Source of the DNA: CAISKJ01 sp046351555
Lineage (GTDB): Bacteria > Myxococcota_A > Polyangia > Polyangiales > Ga0077539
Reading direction: 5' to 3'
NCBI GenBank assembly: GCA_046351555.1
Contig: JAXLYI010000014.1
Location: forward strand, 196,214-260,213
Length of the DNA: 64,000 bases
The first letter of the stretch is position 1; every line of letters starts with the position of its first letter. Of the stretch, positions 44,220 to 51,577 are shown piece after piece. The position numbers and the translations under genes are program-made. The notes beneath the pieces were generated by a model, which was given only the letters and a program-made list of their open reading frames with translations, had not been told where the DNA came from and did no database searches.

Positions 44220-45889
44220 CCGCCGGCGCGGTTGGCGAAGTAGCGCTCGAGCCAGCGCTTGACGGTGGTGCCGTCGCCCACGTCCAGCGAGCGCGCGGCG
44301 GCGGAGAAATTGACGCCCTCCACCGGCACGTCGCCCGACGCGACGCCGCACGCCGCGGCGACGAAGGCCGGCTTGAGGTGCCCGTCGATGAAGTCCTTCA
44401 CGTCGCCGAAGGTGCGCGGCCCCGCGCCGTCGCGTTGAGTTCGGTACGACGCGCTCGCCTCGGCCAGCACGCGCTCCCAGCTCGCGGGGGCGGCGGCTGG
44501 CGCGGGCACGGGGCGTAGCTCCGGCGAGCCCTCGGCGAGCGCGTCGAGCGCGGACTCCAGCGCGACGGAGCGGGCGCGGGCGCCGAGCGGGAGGCGCGCG
44601 ACGAAGTTCTCGAGCTCGCGGAAGTTGCCGGGCCACGGGTGGCGGAGGACGGCGTCGAGGGCCGCGGGCGTCAGGGCCTGGCGCGCGTTCACCGAGGGCG
44701 CGAGGCGCGCGCGGTCGAGCGCCGCGAGCACATCCTCGGGGCGCTCGCGCAGCGGCGGCACCTCCACCACCGAGCCCGCGAAGCGGAACCACAGATCCGC
44801 GCGGAACTCCCCGCGCGCGACGGCCCCGCGCAGGTCGGCGTTGGTCGCGCAGACGAGATGGACGTCGGCGCGGCGCGTCCGCGGGTCGCCGAGGCGCTCG
44901 TACTCCCCGCGGCGGTCGAGGAAGCGCAGGAGCGCGGCCTGCATCCGCGGCGAGAGCTCGCCCACCTCGTCGAGGAAGAGCGTTCCCCCGTGGGCCGCCG
45001 CCACCGCCCCGTCGACGTCCCGCACCGCCCCGGTGAACGACCCGCGCGCCGCGCCGAAGAGCTGAACCCAGATCATCTCCTTCTCGACGAGCGCGCAGTT
45101 GACGGCCTTGAAGGGCCCGTCCGCGCGCGGCGAGTGGCGGTGGTAGCACTCGGCGAGGCGGTCCTTTCCGGTGCCCGAGGCGCCGAGGAGCATGAGACGT
45201 CGCCCGCGCGCCGCGGCGTCCCACACCTTGCGGTGCGCCGCGCGAAACAACGGCGCGCGGAGCACGAAGTCCTCCGGGTGGCCGAGCTCCTGGTCGAAGA
45301 GGGCGTTCTGGTCTTCGACGAAGGCCGCGGCGCGTTCGAGGAGCGCGGGCAAACGCGCGTCGACGGTGGCGCCCGGGCCCGGCACGATCGCGAGGCCGTC
45401 GCCCGAAGCGAGCGCGAGGCGGGCCGCACCCGCGGGCGCGTCGGTCACCACGCCGACGTCGACCCCGAGCCGCGCGAACCACGCAGCCAGGGCGTTCCGC
45501 ACGGCGCCAGAAAAGCCCTCCCGCTCGCTCCAGTCCGCGGGCGGCGGTGCGTCGTCGACCGCGGCCGGAGCCCCGGCGGAGGGCGCGAGGTGCAGGCGCA
45601 GCTCGTCGACGTCGAGGGTCGCCGCGGCATCCGGAACCAGCTCCGCCCACGTCCCGTTGCGGCTCGCGAGGTCGAGCGCGTGGACCCCGTCGGGCGTGCA
45701 CCACACGAGGGCGTGGTGGAGCGACACCTGCTCCGACGCGACCGCCACGCAGCGGACCTCCTCGGCTTCGAAGGGCGCGGCGAGCCGTCGCGGGTCGGGG
45801 TGCCGTCCGACGAGGGCCGCGACGCCGGGTCGCAGGTCGACGGCGACGGGCGCGGCGAGGCCCGGCGCGAACACGAGCAGTCGCTTCAT
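44216..45889 (-). CDS. FHA-domain sigma-54-dependent transcriptional activator
   Basis: The N-terminal FHA-like domain of this 557-residue protein (about 15-95; VSLHHALVWCTPDGVHALDL, SRNGTW) binds phosphothreonine. A 100-residue unassigned stretch is followed by an AAA+ domain: Walker A GASGTGKD, GSFTGA loop in place of GAFTGA, Walker B GGTLFLDEVGEL, and arginine finger region. The C-terminal end (NFSAAARSLDVGDGTTVKRW) fits a helix-turn-helix. Such FHA activators of myxobacteria switch on sigma-54 promoters when bound to a phosphorylated kinase. Kinase genes lie on both sides, making them natural partners (inference). Confidence 0.9.
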   Translation of the reverse strand: MKRLLVFAPGLAAPVAVDLRPGVAALVGRHPDPRRLAAPFEAEEVRCVAVASEQVSLHHALVWCTPDGVHALDLASRNGTWAELVPDAAATLDVDELRLHLAPSAGAPAAVDDAPPPADWSEREGFSGAVRNALAAWFARLGVDVGVVTDAPAGAARLALASGDGLAIVPGPGATVDARLPALLERAAAFVEDQNALFDQELGHPEDFVLRAPLFRAAHRKVWDAAARGRRLMLLGASGTGKDRLAECYHRHSPRADGPFKAVNCALVEKEMIWVQLFGAARGSFTGAVRDVDGAVAAAHGGTLFLDEVGELSPRMQAALLRFLDRRGEYERLGDPRTRRADVHLVCATNADLRGAVARGEFRADLWFRFAGSVVEVPPLRERPEDVLAALDRARLAPSVNARQALTPAALDAVLRHPWPGNFRELENFVARLPLGARARSVALESALDALAEGSPELRPVPAPAAAPASWERVLAEASASYRTQRDGAGPRTFGDVKDFIDGHLKPAFVAAACGVASGDVPVEGVNFSAAARSLDVGDGTTVKRWLERYFANRAGG

Positions 45890-45933
45890 CGCGCGCCATC
45901 TTCCTACGGCCGCCGACCCGACGGGAAGAAAGC

Positions 45934-45974
45934 GCCTCCGACGTCCCGCGGAGCCTCCGCGCGACGTCGGAGGC
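45934..45974. promoter_or_regulatory. Nested perfect hairpin in a divergent promoter region
   Basis: A 12-bp outer stem (45934-45945 with 45963-45974, GCCTCCGACGTC and its complement), one unpaired C on each side, a 6-bp inner stem CGCGGA/TCCGCG and a 3-nt loop. It lies 45 bp before the FHA activator start and 150 bp before the kinase start. It could be an operator for a dimeric regulator or an RNA hairpin in the activator leader. Confidence 0.6.
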
Positions 45975-46125
45975 CCGCGGACGGCGCGCGCCTCGAAAGC
46001 GCGGGCGAATCCCGCGGGAAGTGACGTTGGCGTGGCCGGTGCACTCTGGGGTTGACGCCGCCGCCGCGGGCACGCTCGAATGCGAGCGTTGGCCGTGTGC
46101 GGCGGTGGGTGCGCGGAGAAGAGCG

Positions 46126-47685
46126 ATGCCGGAGGTGGACGACGAGGAGTGGCAGGCGGGCGAGCGCGTCGGCGCGTACGAGGTGGTGCGCGCGGCCGGG
46201 CGCGGCGGGATGGCGGTGGTGTTCGAGGCGAGGCACGTCGAGCTCGGCGGGCGCGCGGCGATCAAGGTGCTGCGCGGCGACCGGGGGAGCCCGGCGATCC
46301 GCGAGCGCTTCCTCCGCGAGGGCAAGGCGATCGCGCGGGTGCGGCACCCCCACGTGGTGCGGGTGTTCGACGCGGGCGAGCACCGCGGGGCGGCGTGGCT
46401 GCTGATGGAGTTCGTCGACGGGCAGAGCCTGCGGGCGCGGCTGATGAAGGCGCCGCCGCTGCCCGTAGAGCAGGCGCTCGACCTGGTGCTCCCGGTGATC
46501 GCGGCGGTGGCCGCGGCGCACGACGAGGGCGTGATCCACCGCGACCTCAAGCCCGCCAACGTGATGCTCGAGCGCTTGCGCGAGGGCGGCGTGCGGCCGG
46601 TGGTGGTCGACTTCGGCATCGCGCGCGTCGAGGGCCCCGACGCGGGGCGCGCGATCACGCAACAGGGCGCGATCGTCGGGACGCCCGCCTACCTCGCGCC
46701 CGAGCAGGTGACGGCCGACGGCGCCGTCTCGCCCGCGAGCGACCAGTGGTCGACGGCGGCCCTGCTCTACGAGTGCCTCGTGGGGCGCAAGGCCTTCCCG
46801 GGCGACTCGGTGATGGACGTGCTGGCGCGCGTGGCCCGCGGGCGCTTCGAACCGCCGCGCGCGCTGCGGCCCGAGCTCGCCGAGGGGCTGGAGGCCGCGA
46901 TCCTCCAGGCGATGGCGGTCGACCCCGCGCGTCGCTTCCGCACGATGCGGGCCTTCGGGCGCGCCCTCCTCCCGTTCGCGTCGGAGCGGGCGCGCGTCCT
47001 CTGGGAGCGGTCGTTCGTGTCGGACGACGACGTGACGGGCGTCCACGCGTTGTCGGCGCCGCCCGCGATCGAGCCCGCGCCCGAGGCCCCGTCGGCGACG
47101 CCCTTCGCGAGCGTCTCCCCGGTGCCCGAACTCCGCGCGACGCCGTCGCACGGGAGGGCGCCCGCCGCGGCCCGACGCGTCGCGTACGCGGCCGCGGGCG
47201 TCGCGCTGATGGCCTTCGCGGCGGCCTTCGCGCGGTGCGGCCCGCCGCGGGGCGCCTTCCGCGCGTCGGTGGTCACGGAGCCGGCGCGCGCGACGGTGAC
47301 GGTCGACGGCGCGCGCGTGCCGGGTGACCGCTTCGAACGCGAGTACGCGGCGGACGGCCTCGCCCACGAGCTCACGGTCACCGCGCCGGGGTGCGCGCCC
47401 CACGTGGAGACCTTCGTCGACACGCCGCCGACGCCGCGGGTGACGCTCCGCTGCGGCGAGGCGACGCCCGCGCCCGTGGCCGCGCCTGAGCCCGCGCCGC
47501 AGGTCGCTGCGCCGCCGACGGTGCAGGTGGTGGCGACGCCGCCCGCCGCGCCCGCGGGGCACCCGCACGGGCGGCGCCCGGGGCGGCGGGGCCGAAGGCG
47601 TGAAGCAGTTCCAGCCGGGGAGGCGCCTGCGGACGTCGCCGACCCGCCGATGACGGTCGGGACGGGCGGCACATCCATCCTGTGA
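46126..47685 (+). CDS. Serine/threonine protein kinase with PEGA-like extracytoplasmic domain
   Basis: The 519-residue protein has kinase motifs at about 17-275: GRGGMAVVFEAR, AAIKVLRG, HRDLKPANVM, VDFGIARV, LAPEQV. A membrane helix (VAYAAAGVALMAFAAAFARC) at about 350 is followed by a domain like PEGA (SVVTEPARATVTVDGARVPG, HELTVTAPGCAPHVETF) and a Pro/Ala-rich, basic tail. ATG 46126 gives the kinase start directly. It is the first of five closely spaced genes and is divergent from the FHA activator. The outside domain probably senses an envelope or periplasmic state. Confidence 0.9.
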   Translation: MPEVDDEEWQAGERVGAYEVVRAAGRGGMAVVFEARHVELGGRAAIKVLRGDRGSPAIRERFLREGKAIARVRHPHVVRVFDAGEHRGAAWLLMEFVDGQSLRARLMKAPPLPVEQALDLVLPVIAAVAAAHDEGVIHRDLKPANVMLERLREGGVRPVVVDFGIARVEGPDAGRAITQQGAIVGTPAYLAPEQVTADGAVSPASDQWSTAALLYECLVGRKAFPGDSVMDVLARVARGRFEPPRALRPELAEGLEAAILQAMAVDPARRFRTMRAFGRALLPFASERARVLWERSFVSDDDVTGVHALSAPPAIEPAPEAPSATPFASVSPVPELRATPSHGRAPAAARRVAYAAAGVALMAFAAAFARCGPPRGAFRASVVTEPARATVTVDGARVPGDRFEREYAADGLAHELTVTAPGCAPHVETFVDTPPTPRVTLRCGEATPAPVAAPEPAPQVAAPPTVQVVATPPAAPAGHPHGRRPGRRGRRREAVPAGEAPADVADPPMTVGTGGTSIL

Positions 47686-47703
47686 GCGAGGGGAGCGAGT
47701 GCG

Positions 47704-48777
47704 ATGAGACAACGGATGCGAGGGGCCGCCGCGGCGTGCGTGGCGGCGTGGCTGGCGGGCGGCGAAGCGTTCGCGCAGGGGCGCTGCGTGGCGCAGGCGC
47801 GGGTCGACGCGCTGGAGCAGCAGGGCAACCGGGCGCGCACCGAGCGCCGAGACGAGTCGGCGCGGGAGGCCTTCGCGGAGGCGTGGGCGCTCTGCCACGG
47901 CCCGCGGGCGCTGGCGCGTTTGGGGCTGGCGGAGAAGGCCCTCGGGCGCTGGCTGGACGCCGAGGAGCACCTCGCCGCCGCGCTCGCCACGCGCGACCCG
48001 TGGGTGTCGCGGCAGCGCGCGGTGCTGGAGGTCGAGCTCGTCCGCGCGGGAGATCACGTCGGCGAACTCCTGCTGGTCGGCGAGGCCCCGCCGGGCGCGG
48101 TGTGGTCCATCGGCGCGCGCACCGGCACGCTGCCGATGGAGCGCCCGGTGCGCGTGGCCGCGGGGGCGGTGTCGGTGACGGTGCAGGCGCCGGGCTTCGC
48201 CGCGGTGACGCGCGAGGTGCCGGTGGCGGCGCGGACGGTGGTGCGCGAGCGGGTGGAGCTCGCGCGGGTGCCCACGCCGGAGCCCGCGCGCCCGGTGGCG
48301 GCGGCGGCGGCGGAGCCCGTCGCGGCGCGCGCGGTGGCGGTGCGGGTGGAGCCCGCCGTGCCGACGGGGATGGTGCGGCGCGAGACGGCGGCGGGGATGT
48401 TCCGCGTGCTGGGGGGCGCGGCGGGGGGCGCGGCGGTGGCGACCCTCGTGGCGACGGTGGCGCTCCACGTCCACCGCGAGAGCCTCATCAACGGCGCGAA
48501 CGGGGCCTACGTCCGCGACATTCGGTGCAACGACAACAACGCCCACCTGGAGACCGACGTGCAACACTGCAACGCGGTGCACGGGCCGGGCGTGGAGGCC
48601 GACGCATCGCTGACGCCGTGGGTGGTGGCGGGCTACGTGGTGTCGGGCGCGTTGGCGGTGACGTCGGGGGTGCTGTTCGCCGTGGCGGCGTCGCGCTCGC
48701 GCGAGGAGCGCGTCGCGGGCCTGCGGTGCGGCGGCGGCCCCGGGCTGGTGGGCGTGTCGTGCGGGTATAGCTTCTAG
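47704..48777 (+). CDS. Exported TPR/PEGA protein with two transmembrane segments
   Basis: The 357-residue protein has a signal peptide (GAAAACVAAWLAGGEAFAQG, probable cleavage after AQA/AQG), then a TPR-like segment (RVDALEQQGNRARTERRDES, ALCHGPRALARLGLAEKALG), then a PEGA-like beta domain (APPGAVWSIGARTGTLPM). Two later hydrophobic segments follow (GGAAGGAAVATLVATVALHV and WVVAGYVVSGALAVTSGVLF), with a Cys/Asn-rich loop between them. The gene starts 18 bp after the kinase and 17 bp before the lipoprotein gene. This domain set commonly accompanies myxobacterial kinases, but its activity is unknown. Confidence 0.75.
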   Translation: MRQRMRGAAAACVAAWLAGGEAFAQGRCVAQARVDALEQQGNRARTERRDESAREAFAEAWALCHGPRALARLGLAEKALGRWLDAEEHLAAALATRDPWVSRQRAVLEVELVRAGDHVGELLLVGEAPPGAVWSIGARTGTLPMERPVRVAAGAVSVTVQAPGFAAVTREVPVAARTVVRERVELARVPTPEPARPVAAAAAEPVAARAVAVRVEPAVPTGMVRRETAAGMFRVLGGAAGGAAVATLVATVALHVHRESLINGANGAYVRDIRCNDNNAHLETDVQHCNAVHGPGVEADASLTPWVVAGYVVSGALAVTSGVLFAVAASRSREERVAGLRCGGGPGLVGVSCGYSF

Positions 48778-48794
48778 CGGGCTGGGAGGGAGCG

Positions 48795-49316
48795 ATGACG
48801 ACGATGAGCAGGGGCGCGCGCGCGGCGCTGATGATGGTGGCGCTCGGCGCGTGCGCGACGCCGGTGACGCGCAACCCGCGCGCGGACGCAGCGGGCGATG
48901 GGGCGGCGGGCGACGGCGGCGAGGAGGACCGCGACGCGGTGGCGGCCGACGTGCGCGACGCGACGGCGGACGCGGAGGCAGGCGCGGACGCGACGCTGGA
49001 CGTCGAGGCGAGCGTCGATGCCGCGGCGGATGCGGAGGCGAGCGTCGATGAGGACGCGGGCGAGGACGCGGAGGCGAGCGTCGACGCGGCGGTGGACGCG
49101 CCGGCGGATGTGGAGGCGGGCGTCGACGCGGCGGTGGACGCGCCGGTGGATGTGGAGGCGGGGCCTCCGACGATGCGGATGACGTTCGTCGGCGGCGCGC
49201 TGCGCGGGAGCACGGGCGACGGGGGCATCACGATGCGCGCGGTGGTCACGTGGCACGGGGGCCTCCGCGGGCAGAGCAACGACGGGGCGATCACGTTCAG
49301 GGGGTGGTTCCGATGA
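48795..49316 (+). CDS. Asp/Ala-repeat lipoprotein with glycine-rich C-terminal repeats
   Basis: The 173-residue protein has a lipobox LGAC (Cys20). Residues 30-120 are almost only D, A, V and E in repeats (DVEASVDAAADAEASVDE, DAAVDAPADVEAGVDAAV). The last 50 residues hold two short related repeats, MRMTFVGGALRGSTGDGGIT and the WHGGLRGQSNDGAITFRGWF half. The acidic stretch would hold the end away from the membrane. Its stop overlaps the start of the collar gene (ATGA), linking their translation. No homologue recognised. Confidence 0.7.
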   Translation: MTTMSRGARAALMMVALGACATPVTRNPRADAAGDGAAGDGGEEDRDAVAADVRDATADAEAGADATLDVEASVDAAADAEASVDEDAGEDAEASVDAAVDAPADVEAGVDAAVDAPVDVEAGPPTMRMTFVGGALRGSTGDGGITMRAVVTWHGGLRGQSNDGAITFRGWFR

Positions 49317-50269
49317 AGGAGACGAGCATGAGGTGGGGTAGCTTCTTGGCGCGCCTGGCGGTGACGGCGGCGGTGCTGAGCGCGGTGATCTTCGCGGCGG
49401 TTCGCGTGGCGGTGGCGCGGCCGGGCGCGCCGGGCGGCGCGGCGCGTTCGTTCGTGACGATCGCGGGGACGGTGACGGGCGTGCCGGCGGGGATGACGCT
49501 GATGCGCTTCACGTTCCGTCGGCAGGTGGCCGGGGACGCCGGCCTCGTCGAGGTGGCCTGCGAGCGGATGGCCACGGCAGACGTCGCGATGACCGGGGAG
49601 TTCGCGGTGGAGGTGCCGCTGGAGCCCTTCACCACGCAGTGCCCGGCGACGATGTTCGACGGGCGCGACGTCTCCGTCGACGTCGCCGTCAACGGCGTGC
49701 CCGTGGTCGACGGCGGCGCGGTCAACCCGGTCCCCTACGCGCTCCACGCCTCGATTGCTTCGGCGGCTGCGCCGGACAGCGGGCTGGAGCGACAGCTCGC
49801 GACGGCGGCCGCGGGCGTGCCCCCGGGCACCGTCGTCGCGTACGCCGGCGCCGCGGCGCCTCCGGGTTGGGCGCTCTGCGACGGGCGCGCGGTGTCCCGC
49901 GGCGGCGAGTACGAGGCGCTTTTCCGCGCCATCGGCGCGTCGTACGGCGCCGGCGACACGGTGACCACCTTCAACCTCCCCGACCTTCGCGGCCGCGTCA
50001 TCGTCGGCGCGGGGAGCGGCCCGTCACTCACGCCGCGCGCCCTCGGCGAACAGCTCGGCGAGGAGCGCCACACACTTACGGTCGCCGAGCTCGCGCCCCA
50101 CTCGCACCTCGTCGAGCTCGTGTGGCCGGGCTCGGGCGGCTGCGCCTCGATCGGCAACGGGGGGCCCTGCTCTGGGGCGGGCCGGCCAGGCACGCAGGCG
50201 GCAGGCGCGGGCGCGCCCCACAACGTGATGCAGCCGTCACTCGTGGCCAACCACATCATCAAGCTGTGA
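49313..50269 (+). CDS. Exported phage-tail-collar domain protein
   Basis: The 318-residue protein has a membrane or signal segment (LARLAVTAAVLSAVIFAAVR) and a module (SFVTIAGTVTGVPAGMTLMR to VNPVPYALHA, about 40-145). It ends with a Collar domain: VPPGTVVAYAGAAAPPGWAL, ALFRAIGASYGAGDTVTTFN and LPDLRGRVIVGAG, finishing MQPSLVANHIIKL. Collar domains (PF07484) sit in phage tail fibres and in some bacterial surface proteins. No other phage gene is near. ATG 49313 is set by the 4-bp overlap with the lipoprotein gene. Probably a surface-exposed adhesin-like protein (inference). Confidence 0.8.
   Translation: MKETSMRWGSFLARLAVTAAVLSAVIFAAVRVAVARPGAPGGAARSFVTIAGTVTGVPAGMTLMRFTFRRQVAGDAGLVEVACERMATADVAMTGEFAVEVPLEPFTTQCPATMFDGRDVSVDVAVNGVPVVDGGAVNPVPYALHASIASAAAPDSGLERQLATAAAGVPPGTVVAYAGAAAPPGWALCDGRAVSRGGEYEALFRAIGASYGAGDTVTTFNLPDLRGRVIVGAGSGPSLTPRALGEQLGEERHTLTVAELAPHSHLVELVWPGSGGCASIGNGGPCSGAGRPGTQAAGAGAPHNVMQPSLVANHIIKL
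49413..49750 (+). repeat. Direct repeat, copy 1 (collar-protein N-module)
   Basis: This part matches 50395-50732 at a constant offset of 982 bp, with no insertion or deletion and high identity at both DNA and protein levels. It codes for the shared exported N-terminal module. It ends at the HASIASAAAP junction, where the two proteins diverge. Confidence 0.85.
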
Positions 50270-50309
50270 CGCAGCTATGGCCCGCGGAGCCATCACGACG
50301 AGGTGAGCG

Positions 50310-51197
50310 ATGATTCTGGAACGTGAATGGAAGACCTCATTTCTGCGCGGCGCACTGGTCTGCGCCGCACTCGGGATGACCGTGCGCATCGCGCTGGCGC
50401 GGCCAGGCGTGCCGGGCGGCGCGGCGCGTTCGTTCGTGACGATCGCAGGGACGGTGACGGGCGTGCCGGCGGGGATGACGCTGATGCGCTTCACCTTCCG
50501 CCGGCAGGTGGCGGGAGACGCCGGCCTCGTCGAGGTGGCCTGCGAGCGCATGGTGACCACGCCCGTCGGCGCCGCGGGAGACTTCGCGGCGGAGGTGCCG
50601 CTGGAGCCCTTCACCGCGCAGTGCCCCGAGGCGATGTTCGACGGGACCGACGTTTCGGTCGACGTCGCCGTCAACGGCGTGCCCGTGGTCGACGGCGGCG
50701 CGGTCAACCCGGTGCCGTATGCGATCCACGCCGACACCGCAGCGCTCGCGAGCGCCGCGGCCCCCGACAGCGGGCTCGAACGGCGCCTCGTCGAGGCGCG
50801 CACCATCGACCCCGGGCGCGTCATCGTGAACGGCACCACACCCCAGGACGGGGGGTTCAGCGTGTCGGGCAACGCCTCCGTGGGCGGCACGATCTCGGGG
50901 CACGGCGCGGACCTCCTGGTCTACGCCGGGGCGTGCCTCGCGACGGGCAGGGCCGGGCGCTTCATCGTGGAAGGCACCGTGGCCGAAAGCACGGTCTCTT
51001 GCGCCACGATCTGTGCGTCGCGCTCAGGTGGACCTGGCTGCGGTGCAACCTGCGTGGTCGGGTGGACGATCGCACCCAACGGCGACCACTACGGCTACAA
51101 CGACAACGAGTGCACGGTTACCGGGCCCGTCCTCGCGGGCGGCCACCGTGTCTGTTGCTGCGCGATGCCGTGCTTCGTTCCGACCCAGGTGCGCTGA
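50310..51197 (+). CDS. Paralogue sharing the N-module but with a Cys-rich C-terminus
   Basis: The 295-residue protein repeats the exported N-terminal module of the collar protein (GGAARSFVTIAGTVTGVPAG through DVAVNGVPVVDGGAVNPVPY) nearly unchanged. It then replaces the collar domain by a different end with ten or more cysteines (CATICASRSGGPGCGATC, HRVCCCAMPCF). A predicted signal peptide lies at 12-35 (RGALVCAALGMTVRIALA). It follows the collar gene by 40 bp in the same direction. The exchange of the end after a conserved module suggests a shared anchor or assembly part with variable effector ends. Confidence 0.75.
   Translation: MILEREWKTSFLRGALVCAALGMTVRIALARPGVPGGAARSFVTIAGTVTGVPAGMTLMRFTFRRQVAGDAGLVEVACERMVTTPVGAAGDFAAEVPLEPFTAQCPEAMFDGTDVSVDVAVNGVPVVDGGAVNPVPYAIHADTAALASAAAPDSGLERRLVEARTIDPGRVIVNGTTPQDGGFSVSGNASVGGTISGHGADLLVYAGACLATGRAGRFIVEGTVAESTVSCATICASRSGGPGCGATCVVGWTIAPNGDHYGYNDNECTVTGPVLAGGHRVCCCAMPCFVPTQVR
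50395..50732 (+). repeat. Direct repeat, copy 2 (N-module of the paralogue)
   Basis: This is the counterpart of copy 1 at an offset of 982 bp. The two copies could recombine to give a fusion that keeps the N-module of one gene and the end of the other. Confidence 0.85.
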
Positions 51198-51577
51198 CCC
51201 GTCCAAGTCCACGCTGTTCGCACGATGCCGGTCGCCACTATGGGCGGACGGACCTTGCGTCGACTTCCGCGGACGCCATCCGCCTCGGCTCCGCGCCCGC
51301 ACCGACGCACCGGACTCGCGGGGCGCGTCGCGTCGGCGTGTACCTTCGCGCGCGCTGGAGCGCGTAGGGCGCCCCCAGCGTGGCGACGTCCGCGCCCGCG
51401 TCGGCGCGCCAGCCGTGCACACCACCCCCACCGCGCCTCCCGATCGCGCGCCCCGCCTCTCCCGCACGCCCGCCGCGCCTCCGCGTTCACCCGCGCCTCC
51501 CCTCCCCCACCCCTGGCGCGCTTCTCGAACTGCCCACGGGATGCGCGCCGCGCGCCCCCCCTCGAAACGCCCGGCGC
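51198..51577. other. Gap between convergent genes, no gene recognised
   Basis: This 380-bp stretch separates the collar-like paralogue from the large minus-strand lipoprotein. Open frames here lack the usual third-position G/C bias and read as Arg/Pro/Ala-rich noise. No terminator hairpin was identified. Confidence 0.6.

Noticed and set aside
49313..51197. Prophage or contractile-injection remnant because of the tail-collar domain
   Set aside because: No capsid, sheath, baseplate, integrase or lysis gene is near. The collar proteins have export signals and sit behind kinase and lipoprotein genes.
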